The notes below the pieces were generated by a model. It was not told the DNA's origin, did not search any database, and was given only the letters and a program-made list of their open reading frames with translations. This document shows, one piece after another, positions 23,701 through 32,900 of a stretch of 64,000 nt of DNA. Position 1 is the first letter of the stretch, and the number at the start of each line of letters is the position of its first letter. The stretch is from Lingula anatina (taxonomy: Eukaryota > Brachiopoda > Lingulata > Lingulida > Lingulidae), in contig NW_019774025.1 in assembly GCF_001039355.2 (NCBI RefSeq), forward strand, positions 17,243 through 81,242. The letters are read 5' to 3'. The position numbers and the translations under genes were made by a program.

Positions 23701-25258
23701 CATCGTGACTCAGATGCCTCTGCCTCATACAGTCGTTGACTTCTGGAGTATGTTGTATGACCAGCAATGTGCGACTATAGTTATGCTGAATGAATGTAGC
23801 AACGATACCAAGGTAAAAGGCTGCAGATACTGACGAGAGAATAATATTCTAGAGAATAGAGGCGATGTTTGCGTCATATTAAAATGATAGCTGACATTTA
23901 AGCTTATTTTTGATTTTTACAAATTCATACTACATTAACATCGTCTTAAAATACAAAGTTCCATTTATCTCAACAAAAGGCGTAAATTTTCTTTGCCTGA
24001 TAACACCACTAATACACCTGAGTTGTTGATTTCCTCAGACAAGTGGTGTGTACTGGCCAACGGAGAAAGTGACCTCTTATGGTCCTTTTAATGTAGAAAT
24101 GATCTCTACGTGCCAGAGCGGGAAATGTATCACCGTTAATGAGTTGAGGGTTACCAATTCTAAGGATGTGAGTACGATTTCCATAATTATGTAACCGTTT
24201 GTAATAATGATCTAAGCTCAGGCAAGAAGACGACGGGTTCTCTTCAAACTTGAGACAGCAACCTATGATGTTACGCGTTCTGAATAAAAAAGGCTATATA
24301 TTTCTGTTCTATCGTATTGGAATATTGACATAGGTATCCCAAATGGAGTGTTAATCTTAAATAAAACCGCCCATTTAAAAGGGATTTACTATGAATATAA
24401 CAAACGCTGTTATCACTATTATTTTCCTTCAACTTTTATAGCACTCGGGCTCCGCAAGAAAAGTATGCCAATTCCAGTTTCACGACTGGATGACTTCAAA
24501 ACCAGTGCCGCCATCACCGCGTGCGTTTCTTGAGCTGTTTGATGCTGTTCAGCAATGGCAAAGGAAAAGTGGAGACACTCCCATAACTGTTCACTGCATG
24601 TGAGTTGTTACAGCCACCCAGATAAAATTATATTAATTTAATATGATACACGTAAGTGTAATTCTAACGTCATTTTTCTGCCCTTTCTGTTGAACCTTTA
24701 ATTCAATAAACAATATTGTATAGTCATTATTGCATAGTCACTAATGTTTAGTCAGCAATTTTCTATCAACTGAGCATACCGAAAGTCATTTAATCTTTTT
24801 TTTAATAATAAAGGAACGGTGCCCACCAGAGCGGGTTGTTCTGTGCCGTGGCTCGCATACTGGACAAGCTGAAGGTGGAGCAAGAAGTGGATGTCTTCCA
24901 CACGGTGAAGGCTGTCAGACAAAACAGACCACAGCTGATCGATAGCAAGGTAACGTGATAACAATACGTGTCTCATTTTGGTGATAAACATGTACCTTCA
25001 CACTGTAAGTTGAGACCGCCAGTAAACACAAGACGCTTTGATAGAAATAAAGTGCCCTAATTTACAATACACAGCTTTTCAAAATATTACACATACATAT
25101 CAATCATTCATTTTCTTTGAACCTGATTTATCTATAGACGCATAATTGTATATGTATTTAGCATGTGTTTCGTTTTATAGGAACAGTATGTATTTTGCTA
25201 CGATGTGGTTGAAGAATACGTCCGTAAATTTGACACGCACGTTAACCTCCAGATGTAG
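11156..25258 (+). CDS. Receptor B: lectin-like RPTP with an inactive D1 (29 exons, 5' incomplete)
   Basis: Twenty-nine exons in consistent phase (4079 nt) encode about 1358 residues plus a stop. Order: EGF-like, two F5/8-type-C modules, EGF-like, three FN3 modules, transmembrane segment, juxtamembrane tail, PTP D1 and D2. The signal exon (58 nt in genes C, D and E) is not found upstream; the N at 11076 may hide it. D1 has WPNNG in place of WPD and HCSDGVGNTG in place of the HCX5R loop, so it should bind substrate poorly and not catalyse. D2 is degenerate (HCMNGAHQSG). The protein is therefore predicted to be a type I pseudophosphatase receptor. One splice donor is GC (17867). Introns carry a LINE fragment, a TA-flanked MITE and two CA repeats. 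Confidence 0.88.
11536..11600 (+). pseudogene. Relic F5/8 exon in receptor B
   Basis: After GCCAG the sequence reads ENINIAYEKPATQSG-YSKDS, a truncated second version of the exon at 11709. It lacks the rest of the module and has no donor. Equivalent relics are at 28499 and 60813; the intact form is the functional exon at 44580 in gene D. Confidence 0.75.
11709..12292 (+). CDS. Receptor B, F5/8-type-C module 1 (two exons)
   Basis: Exons 11709-11942 and 12080-12292 encode a fucolectin-like discoidin module: NLAYGKQATQSSTY start, [10 protein letters not shown], a [16 protein letters not shown] core and a C-terminal [11 protein letters not shown] strand. Such modules typically bind carbohydrate or lipid head groups; the ligand here is unknown. 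Confidence 0.9.
12601..14205 (+). CDS. Receptor B, F5/8-type-C module 2 (two exons)
   Basis: Exons 12601-12813 and 13987-14205 encode a second discoidin module ([28 protein letters not shown], then [10 protein letters not shown] and LCEVIIKGY). The intron contains the N at 13264 and a tract nearly identical to gene C, yet the second exon differs from gene C at 13 of 219 positions. Confidence 0.9.
13047..13480. repeat. Local direct duplication across a single N
   Basis: A segment starting TGTTTTCGTGAAAACACA with a CA repeat and GGTTTGTCATTTTCAACAC occurs at about 13047 and again at 13265, separated by an N at 13264. The right copy is nearly identical to gene C at 30003 onward; the left copy is diverged (about 90 percent by eye). 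Confidence 0.75.
13264..13264. other. Single N (assembly join)
   Basis: It separates two diverged copies of the same intron segment, which suggests that contigs from different alleles or paralogues were joined here. Confidence 0.8.
14250..14858. mobile_element. 609-bp TA-flanked MITE with nested inverted repeats
   Basis: Ends are GACTCGCCCTTCAAGAAAT on the left and ATTTCTTGAAGGGCAAGTC on the right, flanked by TA (14248-14249 and 14859-14860). Gene C has the empty site GAAGGTAATTGTATCA at about 30976. A second inverted pair, CGACGAAAACCGGAAGTGCG (14287) and its complement (14621), lies inside, suggesting a nested element. TA duplication fits the Tc1/mariner superfamily. Confidence 0.88.
15662..15805 (+). 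CDS. Receptor B, EGF-like module 2 exon
   Basis: The 144-nt exon has the CANKHLGPECINRCNC and [15 protein letters not shown] cysteine pattern. Phase 1 at both ends, so it can be skipped or shuffled without frame change. Confidence 0.9.
15987..16289 (+). CDS. Receptor B, FN3-1 exon
   Basis: A single 303-nt exon with [12 protein letters not shown]-strand, YVVRVWRW C-strand and [16 protein letters not shown]-strand of a fibronectin type III fold, ending TCGG. Confidence 0.92.
16432..17212 (+). CDS. Receptor B, FN3-2 (two exons)
   Basis: Exons 16432-16514 and 16981-17212; [15 protein letters not shown] is the typical FN3 F-strand. The intron carries the CA repeat 16797-16855. Confidence 0.9.
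16797..16855. repeat. CA microsatellite in the FN3-2 intron of receptor B
   Basis: CACG/CGCG run followed by CA dinucleotides with one interruption; paralogous to 4295-4340. Confidence 0.95.
17441..17866 (+). CDS. Receptor B, FN3-3 (two exons)
   Basis: Exons 17441-17655 and 17794-17866, apparently near-identical to gene A. The 3' boundary is AAAG followed by GCGTCT; gene C has GTATCT at this place. Reading on instead gives about 23 residues and then a stop, so use of the GC donor (or loss of splicing) matters for making the membrane form. Confidence 0.88.
18122..18209 (+). CDS. Receptor B, transmembrane exon
   Basis: 88-nt exon encoding GINGGAVAGGVLGVLVLV followed by a valine-rich run and YNR; single-pass type I segment. 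Confidence 0.92.
18481..18803 (+). CDS. Receptor B, juxtamembrane region (two exons)
   Basis: Exons 18481-18542 (four to five basic residues then PQEPDQFETFSELQ) and 18640-18803. Tyrosines lie in HVYESP, HLYSSI and NIYEVM. The last fits the YxxM consensus recognised by PI3K p85 SH2 domains; gene C has Phe there. Confidence 0.9.
18989..19735 (+). mobile_element. LINE reverse-transcriptase fragment in an intron of receptor B
   Basis: Same insertion as 6460-7190: RGLRQGDPISPYLF, QYADDT, then after a frameshift RRILTPVGRITVIKS and LPNPSNQIITELKKLIFGFF. 5'-truncated non-LTR element with several frameshifts. Gene C has only a 277-bp intron here. Confidence 0.9.
20010..22764 (+). CDS. Receptor B, phosphatase domain D1 (eight exons), inactive
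   Basis: Exons 20010-20097, 20305-20381, 20607-20643, 20882-20979, 21531-21650, 21806-21966, 22199-22334 and 22618-22764. The fold motifs [31 protein letters not shown] and QTKEQYYF are kept. The WPD loop is WPNNG and the P-loop HCSDGVGNTGTF has Asn where the transition-state Arg belongs and Asp where Ala is usual. Catalysis is not expected from what is known of PTP chemistry. Confidence 0.92.
20685..20722. repeat. CA microsatellite in a D1 intron of receptor B
   Basis: Paralogous to 8137-8162 but longer. Confidence 0.95.
20998..21360. repeat. Palindrome cluster around GATCCGCGGATC in receptor B
   Basis: Paralogue of 8445-8800. GATCCGCGGATC is intact at 21134-21145, while the first palindrome has decayed to GATCTGCGGACC. 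Confidence 0.7.
22928..25258 (+). CDS. Receptor B, D1-D2 linker and phosphatase domain D2 (seven exons)
   Basis: Exons 22928-23027, 23368-23441, 23678-23812, 24039-24167, 24442-24599, 24814-24949 and 25181-25258 with stop TAG. PTP-like motifs are [23 protein letters not shown] and ATIVMLNE. The loop that should be HCX5R reads HCMNGAHQSG (Arg to Gln), and the WPD position reads FHDWMTS. This is a catalytically silent membrane-distal domain, as in many RPTPs. Confidence 0.9.
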
Positions 25259-26801
25259 GCTTGTGAGTGAACCTGCAATCGTAACCAAGCAGTTACCGCC
25301 ATGGAAATAGAAATTATGAGTTATATGTTTTAAAAGTTATCTTATTTTATGGGGAAAGTACTGCAGTGATATTTATATCAGTGGCTTTCAATGAAGGAAA
25401 ATAAAAACTTTGATTATCGCTTCTTTGAGCAGAGGGGCAGCTGCGGGTACATGTACAATTCACCAACATCAAAACTGTGACACTTGAGCAGTTGTAGTCA
25501 GTCAGTTTATGGAGCAATGGGATCCTAAGGAACATTTAAACACCTTTAAAGGTTACATTTTTTCTTTTGGATCAACACTGACCTAGATCACGACTGAGAT
25601 GAATAACCACCAGCACGTGTGTAGTTAGCTAGCTCACCGGTATGGGTGATATAGTCCATTTCAAAACATGCTTCGAATTCTTTGAAAGATACGAGTGAGC
25701 TAGCAGGAATGGAAAGTATCACCCAGTCACAGAAAACTTTGATTGAAATTGCTTACTTTTTGGATACCCAACAATACCAATTAATGACTGTGTCCCATAT
25801 AACAGCAGCAATACATGTGACTGCATACTCCAGAGATTGAAACTAATGTGCCTACAATGTACAGCATCTTAAAGCCATCGAGTTATAAAATCAATTGTGT
25901 ATTGAGAAAACCCAGCATTCAGAATAATTTAGTCATTATGGTTTTCAAACTAAGTAATCCATACTTACTATATGTATTTTCTTCATATAGCGATGTGCCT
26001 ACATTAATACCGTTGTCATTGTAACAGATTCTTGCAATTTTCAAACATTAAAGGATACAAAGCAAGATAGTTAGATGTTATGTACATGCATGAAATAATG
26101 TTATGTTAACCCATGTGAACAGAGAATATTTTTCCGTGAGAACTTACCAGGATGGACAGAGTTAATTTACATACATATCATATAGCACCTTGCTGTAGAA
26201 CTGAGTTTCCCTAATAATGGGCACAAGGCATTTTTCCTATATTTTTGTGTGTGATAAAACTTCCCCTTTATATACTCGGACTGTTGATTAGAGTCTAGCG
26301 CTATTTTTTTCAAAAGATATGTTTTATATTTAATTAAATGAACTAATTCAGATGACCACGTTACTGTTCTATGGGCCACGTGCGTGAAATTCACTGACCT
26401 CACTTAAGGTTGGATGTGCATGAAATGTAAAGAAAACGCACAATGGTATATGTGCTTTCATATTAGATATCGAAATCCACAATTCTTCATTTTCATGACA
26501 AGGTTCATAGATAATGCAGTGAATGAATTCTGACCTTGCGAAAAATAAAAAGGTGTTTACTGCTCTAACTCACGAAAAAATCCACATCTAACCAATTAAA
26601 TTAAAAAAAACGCAACTAGGTTACAATATGCTTCGTTCAAGTTACATATGTACGCTAAAGTTATTAAAACAATGTATGCACTGAGTCTCATAGCAGACAC
26701 GGGAATTCGAAGCCCCAAAAATATTTATTTACTTAACGTCGGATTTCAACTTAACCACCAACCCAAAAAGCAACGTCACTGAGTATGTTTTTTTTTACAT
26801 T
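25259..26801. other. Intergenic DNA between receptors B and C (3' UTR of B likely at left)
   Basis: No coding exon seen. The first few hundred bases after the stop are likely 3' UTR; an AATAAA lies near 25398 but its use is unproven. The segment is paralogous to the D-E spacer (56209 onward and 58321 onward). Confidence 0.6.
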
Positions 26802-26912
26802 TTTATCCTCTAGAGCGTAAAGAAATCTTTTTATATCAATCGACCCGAGGTACAATACCGGTAACACAACAGCAGTGCGCTAAGGTATGTGTCAACTGTA
26901 GTAAAGGAAGAA
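26802..26912 (+). promoter_or_regulatory. Conserved block upstream of the receptor C start
   Basis: The sequence from about TTATCCTCTAGAGCG to the ATG, including CACAACAGCAGTGCGCTAAGG, is repeated just upstream of the start in gene E (about 58960-59070), and its distal end upstream of gene D (43790-43824). It is probably 5' UTR and core promoter. No TATA box was confirmed. Confidence 0.4.
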
Positions 26913-26970
26913 ATGGCTGCCCTGCCCAGGATAACTTGCTTCCTGGTTGTTTGGATGATATTTTTAACAG
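26913..26970 (+). CDS. Receptor C, signal-peptide exon
   Basis: Encodes [18 protein letters not shown] then T and the first base of a Val codon; hydrophobic core continues into exon 2 (VYLCLC). Donor ACAG/GTAAAC. Homologous exons start at 43825 and 59071. Confidence 0.92.
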
Positions 26971-29900
26971 GTAAACCGGACGAATTATTACATATAAAAT
27001 GACAGACATTATCTCAAAATAATAAGAAAGCTATAGTTTGAGTACTATTGCTGTTAACCGTCTTGTTAACGTGTATTTTTGGTAACTGTGACGTATGTCT
27101 GCTCTTTCATACTATAGTGGTGTACACGCTGTGGTGACCCGAAGGGATTTAATGAAAATCGCAGAAAGAATGTCGGACCTTACAGGCAAAGCTTCTGTGT
27201 TGTGTAAAATGGAACAAATGAATTTTCTCAGTACATGTAGGGTGTATTTACAGTGCGCTCTATCCTCAACAATACATTGATATGTTGACCTTCATGAAAT
27301 GACTTCTGACTACTATAGATAGGCGGACCCGGGCTTCCTTTTCCTTAACCAAACTGTGGGTTCTGCCTTAGTGGTTTAAATGAGGAAAAAATACTTGTCG
27401 CACTGTCAATTAACGTTAACATACAAGTACTTCACTTCACTTTATATTCAGTATCTTAAAATCCGTATTTGTGTCTGTAAATTACGTTAAAAAATATGAT
27501 TTGAAAACAGGGCGTTGCTTGACCGGGTCCGTGATTATATTTTAGTTGCTAAACCCAGACCTCTTTTAGACGTAAGCATTTCAATGGATTTTGACAACTA
27601 GGGATCCCACAGTATATTCCAGGCCAGGACACGACGAGGAAGTAAACGTGAATTATATAAACATGGCCAGGTTTCGTTTTCAAATCAGGTGTGTGGTCGG
27701 AGGAGGGAGAACAATAGTATCAAAAAGACGGTAGTAAAAATAATGTAAAGCAGAAATGACTGAATAGAACCCGAAAACATGGATCAATGAATAAAAATAT
27801 TATAATGCAATTTTAGCCCCGACAGTTATAATTTAAGGCAAGACATAAGCATATACTATCAATTCTTGTTCGTTATAGATTAGCATTCGCCAATTATATG
27901 TATAACTCGCCACTATAATAATGAGGCAGTTTGCAGTGTCCGTAAGTATTTGATGGATAGTGCAACTGCACATTTGGCGTTGGATGCACATTTTTCCACT
28001 TTGTGCACGATTTGTTCATAATGATTGTGTTATTATTTAACGTTAAAAGATGGAGGTGGCTTGTTTGCTGTATGTAGAGTGAAACTTTTGCTGGTTATTA
28101 CTTCTTTCTTTCACCAGTGTACCTATGTCTGTGCTGTATGGAAGGTGACGGTTACTTTGGCTGGCAGTGTAACACAACAACTGGGTGTTTCTGTAAACAA
28201 GGAGAGACATGTCGACGGACTCTAGGAATATGTCCTGAACACTGTGTGGACAACCCCTGGGGAATAGGATGCCATGATGGTGAGTGCATGGGGTTTAAGA
28301 GATCTTATGTATTGGGCTATTAGGTAGAAGTTATATTTTAAAGACCTCGGCATAAAACGGATCCCTTGATGCGGCACTGGGTTGTGGTAGAGCATCTCGT
28401 ATAATGACTGTATATTTTTGTGAAAAAAATGATTTCAGCAAAGTTTCTTTATTTTGTGTATGAAGGTCAATCCTGTGCATAGTCTCCATTTCTGCCAGAA
28501 AATATTAATATTGCCTACGGAAAGCCAGCCACACAATCCGGTACCTACAGTAAAGACAGTTATTTCTGGAAAAAAACCTTTACAGAAAGTTTGTTTATAT
28601 GAGTGTATTAAGTCAATATTACCTTAAACAATTTCACTGAAAATTGTTGTCATTTTCATTCTAGAAAATATCAACTTAGCCTATGGAAAGCATGCCACAC
28701 AGTCAAGTTCTTATATTAATGGTAGCGAAGGCGTAAGTTATCCACCACATCTTGCAGTGGACGGAGACAACAGCACTGATGACCTGAAATGTATAAGAAC
28801 GAATTCACAGGACAAGCCCACCTGGAGTGTGGACCTAGGGGGGTTATATGTAATTCGTAGAGTTGTATTGATAAAACCCACAACATTTGCTGACATATGT
28901 AAGTTTGACATCATGGATATGTAATTTGCTTTAATAATGCTTTTTTGTCGCATTTCACTTATTTATTTACCAGTAAGGGCTGCGTCTGTCTAGATGGTAT
29001 ATAGAAAATATATTAAATTCCTATCGTTTTACCAGGCCACTTTCAAGGTGTCCAGCTCTGCATTAACAACAACACGGCATCGGATACTGGATGCAGAGAT
29101 GTATCTGTTCCTAATGAACAGTGTTCAACTGCAGTGTTAGAGTACGATATACATCCACCAATCTTGGCGCGCTACATCAAGTTACGAAAAACTGGAGATC
29201 AAACATTGCGGTTGTGTGAAATCATTGTTAGGGGCTACATGTATCCTTGTAAGTCGATTTTGTGTAGAAGAAATATTACCAGAATGATTGTTTTTTTTTA
29301 AATTGATTTAATATATACATGCTAGATACATGATTTTTGAAGATTTTCGCCCTTTCTGTTTATAATGAACTGCAAATAATAAAACAACCACTTTTATCAT
29401 ATAATATACACAAGGAATTAGATGCATACACAGTTAGAGGTTTAAATAACCTGTATGTGCATCTAAATGTATGTTACTGATGAATGGTATGGAAGTGATA
29501 AACATTCAAATGTATTAACTTACTGATGAAGAAACTGTAGGTCATATATTGAATTTCAGATAATGTCGCTCTTGGAAAAACAGCAAATCAAACCAGTGTG
29601 GCCGCTGGTGGAGTTGCAAGTCATGCTATAGACGGGAATGTGAACAAATATTTCTGGGTTGGGTCGTGCACTCACACAAATGAAACACTATCCCCCTGGT
29701 GGCGTGTAGACCTGGGCCAGAAGTACGTGGTTTACAGTGTAACGCTATTTAACAGAGGCGATACTAGTGACTGTAAGTATGCGTCTTGAGGAGTTTTTGT
29801 CATTAGAATCCGTTGTACTGGTGTCAACAATCGTACAGACTTGAGTGTTTGTGCACGTGCGTGCGTGCGCCTGTTTTATGGCGCTGAAACTATAAACACC

Positions 29901-32900
29901 CACACTCAAAATACATTTTAGTCAACCGAATAGTGTTTTACGCGTATACTGATGGTAAACTAAACACAAACAAATTTATTTTGTGATTTTTAACATTGGC
30001 GCTGTTTTCGTGAAAACACAATACCCCCCCCCCCCTACACACACACACACATTTGCAGGTTTGTCATTTTCAACACATTTAAGATGCGGTCTATTTCGCC
30101 ATCCCTTCAAATTAGACATGTCTAGTACCCCAGATCATTTACATTTAAAAAGGTCATTAAAATGGTCTGGAAAACGCTTCATAAGTCATATACATGTATA
30201 TATGGATTCACAATAAAGAAACGTTTTATCTAACTTTATACTGTTAAATATCCTGATCCTGTTCCAAATTATCCTTGATTCTGCTTACATGTATATATAT
30301 ATACACTAGAAGATCCACCGTTTTGCAAAGTTTGTCAGGCTGGGCAATTGATCGTTCGGCAAATACTCGTATATAACACAGTGAAGGAAGCCAAGTTTCC
30401 AATACTTCATATGTAAAGTGCTTGTTTTTTTCCCATTTCGTTCCTTATACCGTTTACCTTTGGGGTGGGAGAAGGGGGCGCCATAAAATAAAGAGAGGCC
30501 CACGTGCGCACCGTGCCCTCTATATGTTAGCCATTGCATGCTGTGAAACAACTCTGACCCTGTATGTTTGTCAATCAGTAATAAAAAAATCAAATGAAGA
30601 AAGATATCTAGAGAATGCTTTATATTTATCTTGTATCATGTAACGTTATACAGGTATCAATTATACCCCACATGTACGTACATGCATCCACTTGCTGTAT
30701 CTCTGTATTAACTTTTAGCCGGTAAAAAGTTAAAAAATATTCAAGTATTGGTACGTAACAGTACAGATACCGACAGCGGAGACGTATGTGCATTGCATGA
30801 CACTCAAGTGCCCAGTGGTGGAAGTATAGAATTGCCGTGCATAGTGCCATATATTGGGCAAGTCGTGATTGTCCAGCTGCAGTACACGGCACCTTTAATA
30901 CTCTGTGAAGTGATTATTAAAGGGTACAGGTATGGAGGTAAGTTTTAAACAAATTAAATATTTTACTTCTTTACGAAGGTAATTGTATCAATACTATGAG
31001 TTGTTTCAGATTTATTTATTTTGAAATATGGGTCTTTTACGAATCATACTATACTATCCCTTTAGAATTAGCATAGGCTAGTCTTTTCTTAAGATGTTAA
31101 TTTATGAAATAATTCAGTAAATGATTACTCTTATCTAATGGAACTTTAAATTCGTTATTCCCTCTTAAAAGCTTTCTACCGTGTAATAAATAACCCAAAT
31201 TCATTACTATTCTGAATTGTAAGGCTGATCTTATTATTGATTGGTAAACTGTTATAAAAACTTTGTTCTTTGAAGTTGGCTGAAATAAAATGCTTTGAAC
31301 ACGTCTCTGAATACAAAATTTAACGTGTTCACCCCAGTTAAAGTTATACCCAGCAAGTGACCAAGTGACATTTTCTACGCATTCACTTTTTATTGAAAAT
31401 GTGCTGAATATTAGATTTCAGTTTTTGGTGAATATTAGGTCCATCGATTTGGTCTTCCTGCATTTAGTTTCATGGAATAACATATTATAATATATTATAA
31501 TCTCGTAGACTTCAAATTTCAAGAAGACTTAAAAGTCTTAAAAGTCTTCTTGAAATTTGAAATCTACGAGATGCATTTCGATACACGTTTAACTGTTCAA
31601 GAGTTCATACGAAATTGGTTATTACAGGTACAATGTTTTATTTTGTGCTTTCTATATCAAAGGGTGTAAAAACATGCAATTGTCATGATTTCGATCATAC
31701 AACGTATTTTGTACAGATAACAGCATATATTTAATTTTAGATTGCAAGAATAAAAACTTTGGTCCCGAATGCAGAAATCGCTGTAATTGTAGAAATACCG
31801 ATGAACAGTGTCATCCCGTGTATGGAGTCTGTATATCTGGCTGTGCTGAAGGCTGGCACGGGAAAAATGGGACATGTCAAGTGGGTATGTGACGATCCTT
31901 GTCTCAGAAAAGTATGCCAATTCTTACGTTAAAATGATTCTCCAGGGATCTGACATATATACTTGAAATACATATTTGCATTTCTACGTCTTCCATGGAT
32001 AAGGATGTTCCAGGTCAATTGGACCGTTTTCAATTGTCTTCATTCATTGGCCTATCCTCTGTATCTTTATTTTTATTTATTTTGCAGATACGTCATCACT
32101 CCCGCATCTCACCACAGCACCGAATATGTCATCAAGGACACAAGATTCACTCACCATTAGTTGGCAAAAATGGTCATCCAAGCCCGGCTCTGGGGTTCTT
32201 CACAGCTACGTCGTTAGAGTTTGGCGGTGGATATACCTACACGGCAGTGTAACAGTACCACCGGAAAACCATACAGCCACTGTGAATAATCTTTCTATGT
32301 ACACAGAGTACAATATCACTGTAACCATCACGAATGAAGCAGGGTATTATGGTTTTTCTAGTCCAGCAACCACCACAAGAACATGTGGAGGTAAGGTGTA
32401 TAGATTTTATAGCGAATTGCCTTAATAATAATTTGATTTTGCAACCGTTTGGATCACACTTTTAACCAACTACAAAAATCCATTGTAATATTTAAAGGAT
32501 GTCAAATATTTCAGGCAGTTTAATGCAGTTGATATTTTTTCAGTTCCCGTGGCACCACCAAAACCAAACGTCCGTTCTCTTCTTGCCTCATCGAAAAGAT
32601 CTGCTTACATAGAGCTAAATATAACGGTTTGTATATCACCAAATATTAACCGCACCATGCCTTTTTTTAATGTTTTGAAAATAGGTCACATTGTATTTTG
32701 ATGTCACTTCATGTTTAATAAATTATGTCGTCATGAAAATGGACGTTTAAGATAATCTGTGGCGATTCTTGTAATATTTGGCATGATTGACTCAGGAAAA
32801 TCACATATCTTTCAAATGCATTATAATTGAGGTTGAATTAATATGTACCTGTATATAAGAAACATACCTGTATCCTTGTATCATAAATATTATCCTTGTA

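Noticed and set aside
31657-31920. Minus-strand 87-codon frame over the EGF-like exon of C
   Set aside because: Antisense shadow of a conserved plus-strand exon.
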